A stretch of 9,575 nucleotides of DNA from Myroides sp. (lineage in GTDB: Bacteria; Bacteroidota; Bacteroidia; Flavobacteriales; Flavobacteriaceae). The DNA is taken from NCBI GenBank assembly GCA_018384465.1, contig JAHAYQ010000281.1, positions 1 through 9,575 of the forward strand, written 5' to 3'. A model generated the notes under the pieces. It saw only the letters and a list, made by a program, of their open reading frames with translations. It was not told the DNA's origin and made no database searches. Each line of letters opens with the position of its first letter. The first letter of the stretch is position 1. Both the position numbers and the translations under genes were made by a program. Shown piece by piece: positions 7,640 through 9,575 of this stretch.

Positions 7640-8902
7640 ATGAGAAAGTTATTATCCCAATTTCAAGGTGATAAAGCTATATGGGCGTACGTAGTACTTT
7701 TGGCCCTGTTCTCGTTTATGCCCGTTTTTAGCGCTAGTACCAATTTAGTACACGTAGTAGGAACAGGTTCTATTGTGGGCTTGTTGTTTAAACATTTTGG
7801 ACACATATTTGTTGGTATTGTCATTATTTTCTTTGTACACCGCATTCCTTTTGATCGGTTAAAGTTCATTGCACCTATTGCATGGGTACCCGTTGCAGCA
7901 TTGCTATATATCACCGCAGCACAAGGTATGATGATTGGTGGTGCCAATGCCAGTAGATGGTTAAAAATACCTTTGCTCAATATTTCATTTCAGCCTTCCT
8001 CATTAGGGTGGATTGCTTTAATAGCCTATGTTTCTTGGTTTTTATGGCGATTTGCCGATGAAAAGTACACCTTTAGTTGGTCGTTATTATGGTTGGGGCT
8101 ACCAATTGTTGCAGTAGTTTTACCCATTTTACCATCAAACTTATCTACGGCTGTTATCATCTTATTTACTTTAGGTTTGTTGATGTATGTAGGCAGATAC
8201 CCAATGAAATACATGGCAAAAATCATAGCTATTGGCGCTATAACTATTGCCTTAGCCGTTGGTATGTTTAAGGCATTTCCCGATATGGCTCCTTCGCGTT
8301 ATAAAACGTGGGAAGCGCGTTTTGCACGATTTGGTTCCGATGATAAAGATGAAGACCGCTATCAAATAGATAACGCCAAAATAGCCATTGCTCAAGGACA
8401 AATGCTGGGTGTGGGTCCAGGAAAAAGTGTACAAAAGAACTTTTTACCTCAATCATCATCCGATTTTATATATGCCATCATAGTTGAAGAATTTGGTTTT
8501 GTTGGCGGAATTGCCATTTTATTAGGTTATATTTTATTACTGTTTCGCTTTTTAGTCGTCAGTAATAAAGCCCCAAATTTATTTGGTAAATACCTTGCGT
8601 TTGGACTCGGTTTCTCCATCATCTTTCAGGCATTTATCAATATGGGTGTGGCGGTGGAAATATTTCCAACAACAGGTCAACCCCTACCCTTGGTAAGTTC
8701 CGGTGGAACATCTATTTGGATGACGTGTGTTTCATTAGGCATCATTCTAAGTATATCAAGAAAAGAAGAACAAGTAAAACAGCAATTAGCCGATCGAGAA
8801 CGCAAACAAGAAGCGTTTAAACAATTATTAGAGGAGCAAGAATTAGCAACTGACGAAGAAACAGAAGACGACAACCCAATGCGGGCAGTATTAAATAAAT
8901 AA
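7640..8902 (+). CDS. ftsW: Septal peptidoglycan glycosyltransferase FtsW (SEDS family)
   Basis: FtsW polymerises lipid II into glycan strands at the division septum as partner of FtsI. The 420-residue protein has about ten hydrophobic segments (roughly 14-32, 43-65, 77-94, 121-136, 147-163, 166-183, 191-208, 276-303, 315-338, 355-373). The large extracytoplasmic loop at about 209-275 has GVGPGKSVQKNFLPQSSSDF at its end, where D275 aligns with the catalytic aspartate of SEDS enzymes. The GQPLPLVSSGGTS signature lies at 346-358. The conserved ASRW is present at 104-107, but the following QPSE block, near-universal in better-known FtsW and RodA proteins, reads QPSS at 118-121. After the last helix comes a cytoplasmic tail at about 375-420, very rich in Glu, Gln and Lys. 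RodA is an alternative SEDS member, but position between murD and murG makes FtsW the clear choice. The ATG follows murD by three bases. Confidence 0.96.
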   Translation: MRKLLSQFQGDKAIWAYVVLLALFSFMPVFSASTNLVHVVGTGSIVGLLFKHFGHIFVGIVIIFFVHRIPFDRLKFIAPIAWVPVAALLYITAAQGMMIGGANASRWLKIPLLNISFQPSSLGWIALIAYVSWFLWRFADEKYTFSWSLLWLGLPIVAVVLPILPSNLSTAVIILFTLGLLMYVGRYPMKYMAKIIAIGAITIALAVGMFKAFPDMAPSRYKTWEARFARFGSDDKDEDRYQIDNAKIAIAQGQMLGVGPGKSVQKNFLPQSSSDFIYAIIVEEFGFVGGIAILLGYILLLFRFLVVSNKAPNLFGKYLAFGLGFSIIFQAFINMGVAVEIFPTTGQPLPLVSSGGTSIWMTCVSLGIILSISRKEEQVKQQLADRERKQEAFKQLLEEQELATDEETEDDNPMRAVLNK

Positions 8903-8904
8903 TT

Positions 8905-9575
8905 ATGAAAGCAAATCCAAAATTTATCATCAGCGGCGGCGGTACAGGCGGACATATCTATCCGGCAATTGCTATAGCCAACGAAATTAAAGCACAGATT
9001 CCTGATGCAGAAATCTTGTTCGTGGGTGCGCAAGATAAAATGGAAATGCAGAAAGTTCCTGCTGCAGGATATAAAATTGAAGGTTTATGGATCTCGGGCA
9101 TTCAGCGTAAAATTACCTTAGACAATGCCTTATTTCCCGTTAAGTTTTTATCAAGCTTAATGAAGTCTAAAAAAATAATTAAAGCCTTTAAGCCCGATGT
9201 AGTTATTGGAACAGGCGGTTTTGCAAGTGGCGCCGTTGTTAAAGTGGCACAGCAAATGAATATTCCTACGGTTATACAAGAACAAAATTCGTATCCGGGT
9301 ATCACCAATAAAATGTTGTCAAGCAAAGCGAACGCTATTTGTGTGGCGTATGATGGATTAACCGTCTATTTTAAATCAAACAAAATCATTAAAACAGGAA
9401 ATCCTGTGCGTCAAGATTTGTTAGAGATTGAAAGTAAAACAGACGAAGCTCGACAATTCTACGGAATTCAACCCGATAAAAAAACGATAGTGATTTTAGG
9501 AGGCAGTTTGGGTGCCCGCAGAATCAATCAATTAGTAGAAAAGGAATTGCCTTTTTTTAAAGAACAAAACGTTCA
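8905..9575 (+). CDS. murG: UDP-GlcNAc:lipid I N-acetylglucosaminyltransferase MurG (3'-partial)
   Basis: MurG is a peripheral inner-membrane GT-B glycosyltransferase that adds GlcNAc to lipid I to make lipid II, the substrate of FtsW and FtsI. The reading frame is open from the ATG two bases after the ftsW stop to the window edge, giving 223 complete codons of an expected 350-370. The N-terminal acceptor-binding domain starts FIISGGGTGGHIYPA at 7-21, with the glycine-rich loop and H17 that mark the family. It continues with GTGGFASGA at 102-110 and QEQNSYPGITNK at 125-136. TGNPVRQ at 164-170 marks the change to the UDP-GlcNAc-binding domain, which opens with ILGGSLGARRIN at 197-208 and is then cut off. 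No frameshift or stop is seen in the visible part. In related genomes murC, ftsQ, ftsA and ftsZ usually follow, but that lies outside this window. Confidence 0.97.
   Translation, partial: MKANPKFIISGGGTGGHIYPAIAIANEIKAQIPDAEILFVGAQDKMEMQKVPAAGYKIEGLWISGIQRKITLDNALFPVKFLSSLMKSKKIIKAFKPDVVIGTGGFASGAVVKVAQQMNIPTVIQEQNSYPGITNKMLSSKANAICVAYDGLTVYFKSNKIIKTGNPVRQDLLEIESKTDEARQFYGIQPDKKTIVILGGSLGARRINQLVEKELPFFKEQNV

Larger units (their letters stand above)
1..9575 (+). other. Part of the dcw (division and cell wall) gene cluster, probable single transcription unit
   Basis: Nine co-directional genes in the order mraZ-rsmH-ftsL-ftsI-murE-mraY-murD-ftsW-murG fill the window. The eight junctions are, in order: 11-base overlap, 1-base gap, 10-base overlap, 4-base overlap, 1-base gap, 2-base gap, 3-base gap and 2-base gap. 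No intergenic hairpin with a T-run can fit, so transcription most likely begins upstream of mraZ and continues beyond murG. Internal promoters within coding sequence cannot be excluded by eye. The junctions imply tightly coupled translation of enzymes that work in sequence on lipid II and the septum. Confidence 0.85.

Noticed and set aside
7663..7980. Open frame of 105 codons on the minus strand, opposite ftsW.
   Set aside because: It lies wholly inside a well-supported gene, its translation matches no family I recognise, and it has no independent sign of coding.
8677..9033. Open frame of 118 codons on the minus strand across the ftsW-murG junction, cysteine-rich.
   Set aside because: It is antisense to two strongly conserved genes. 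The cysteine-rich composition comes from reverse-complemented codons, such as GCA read as TGC, so it looks like a shadow.
1..9575. Hidden accessory system, mobile element, CRISPR array, RNA gene or long repeat.
   Set aside because: Every base is accounted for by nine conserved dcw genes with near-zero spacing. I saw no inverted terminal repeats, repeat arrays, tRNA-like segments or anomalous composition.

Overview
The window is an internal piece of a division and cell wall (dcw) gene cluster from an AT-rich member of the Bacteroidota, most likely a flavobacterium (family Flavobacteriaceae or a close relative). The evidence is the gene order, the Bacteroidota-style protein sequences (MraZ with the RSVYEQ...WPMSEW block, MraY with an HHHYQKKGYHE block, MurG with QEQNSYPG), a class B penicillin-binding protein ending in a single PASTA domain, and start sites that mostly lack Shine-Dalgarno sequences. 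I cannot name the genus with confidence.

Nine genes are all on the + strand: mraZ (5' end cut by the window edge), rsmH, ftsL, ftsI, murE, mraY, murD, ftsW and murG (3' end cut by the window edge). Coding density is essentially complete. Neighbouring genes overlap by 4 to 11 bases or are separated by 1 to 3 bases, so there is no room between genes for conventional terminators. No RNA gene, mobile element, CRISPR array or long repeat was seen, and no gene looks broken.

The genes fall into two cooperating groups. MurE, MraY, MurD and MurG build lipid II: MurD and MurE add D-Glu and (predicted) meso-diaminopimelate to the UDP-MurNAc peptide in the cytoplasm, MraY moves the phospho-MurNAc-peptide to undecaprenyl phosphate to make lipid I, and MurG adds GlcNAc to make lipid II. 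FtsL, FtsI and FtsW act at the septum, where FtsW polymerises glycan strands, FtsI crosslinks them and FtsL links the synthase to the divisome. MraZ (an AbrB-fold DNA-binding regulator) and RsmH (a 16S rRNA methyltransferase) head the cluster as in most bacteria. murF, which sits between murE and mraY in many Proteobacteria, is not present in this interval.

This is an ordinary, highly conserved housekeeping region and I found no previously undescribed system. The points worth a second look are small: a TTG start for murE inside a TTGA overlap, departures from family motifs in MraZ and FtsW, a long extracytoplasmic loop in MraY, and a charged C-terminal tail on FtsW.
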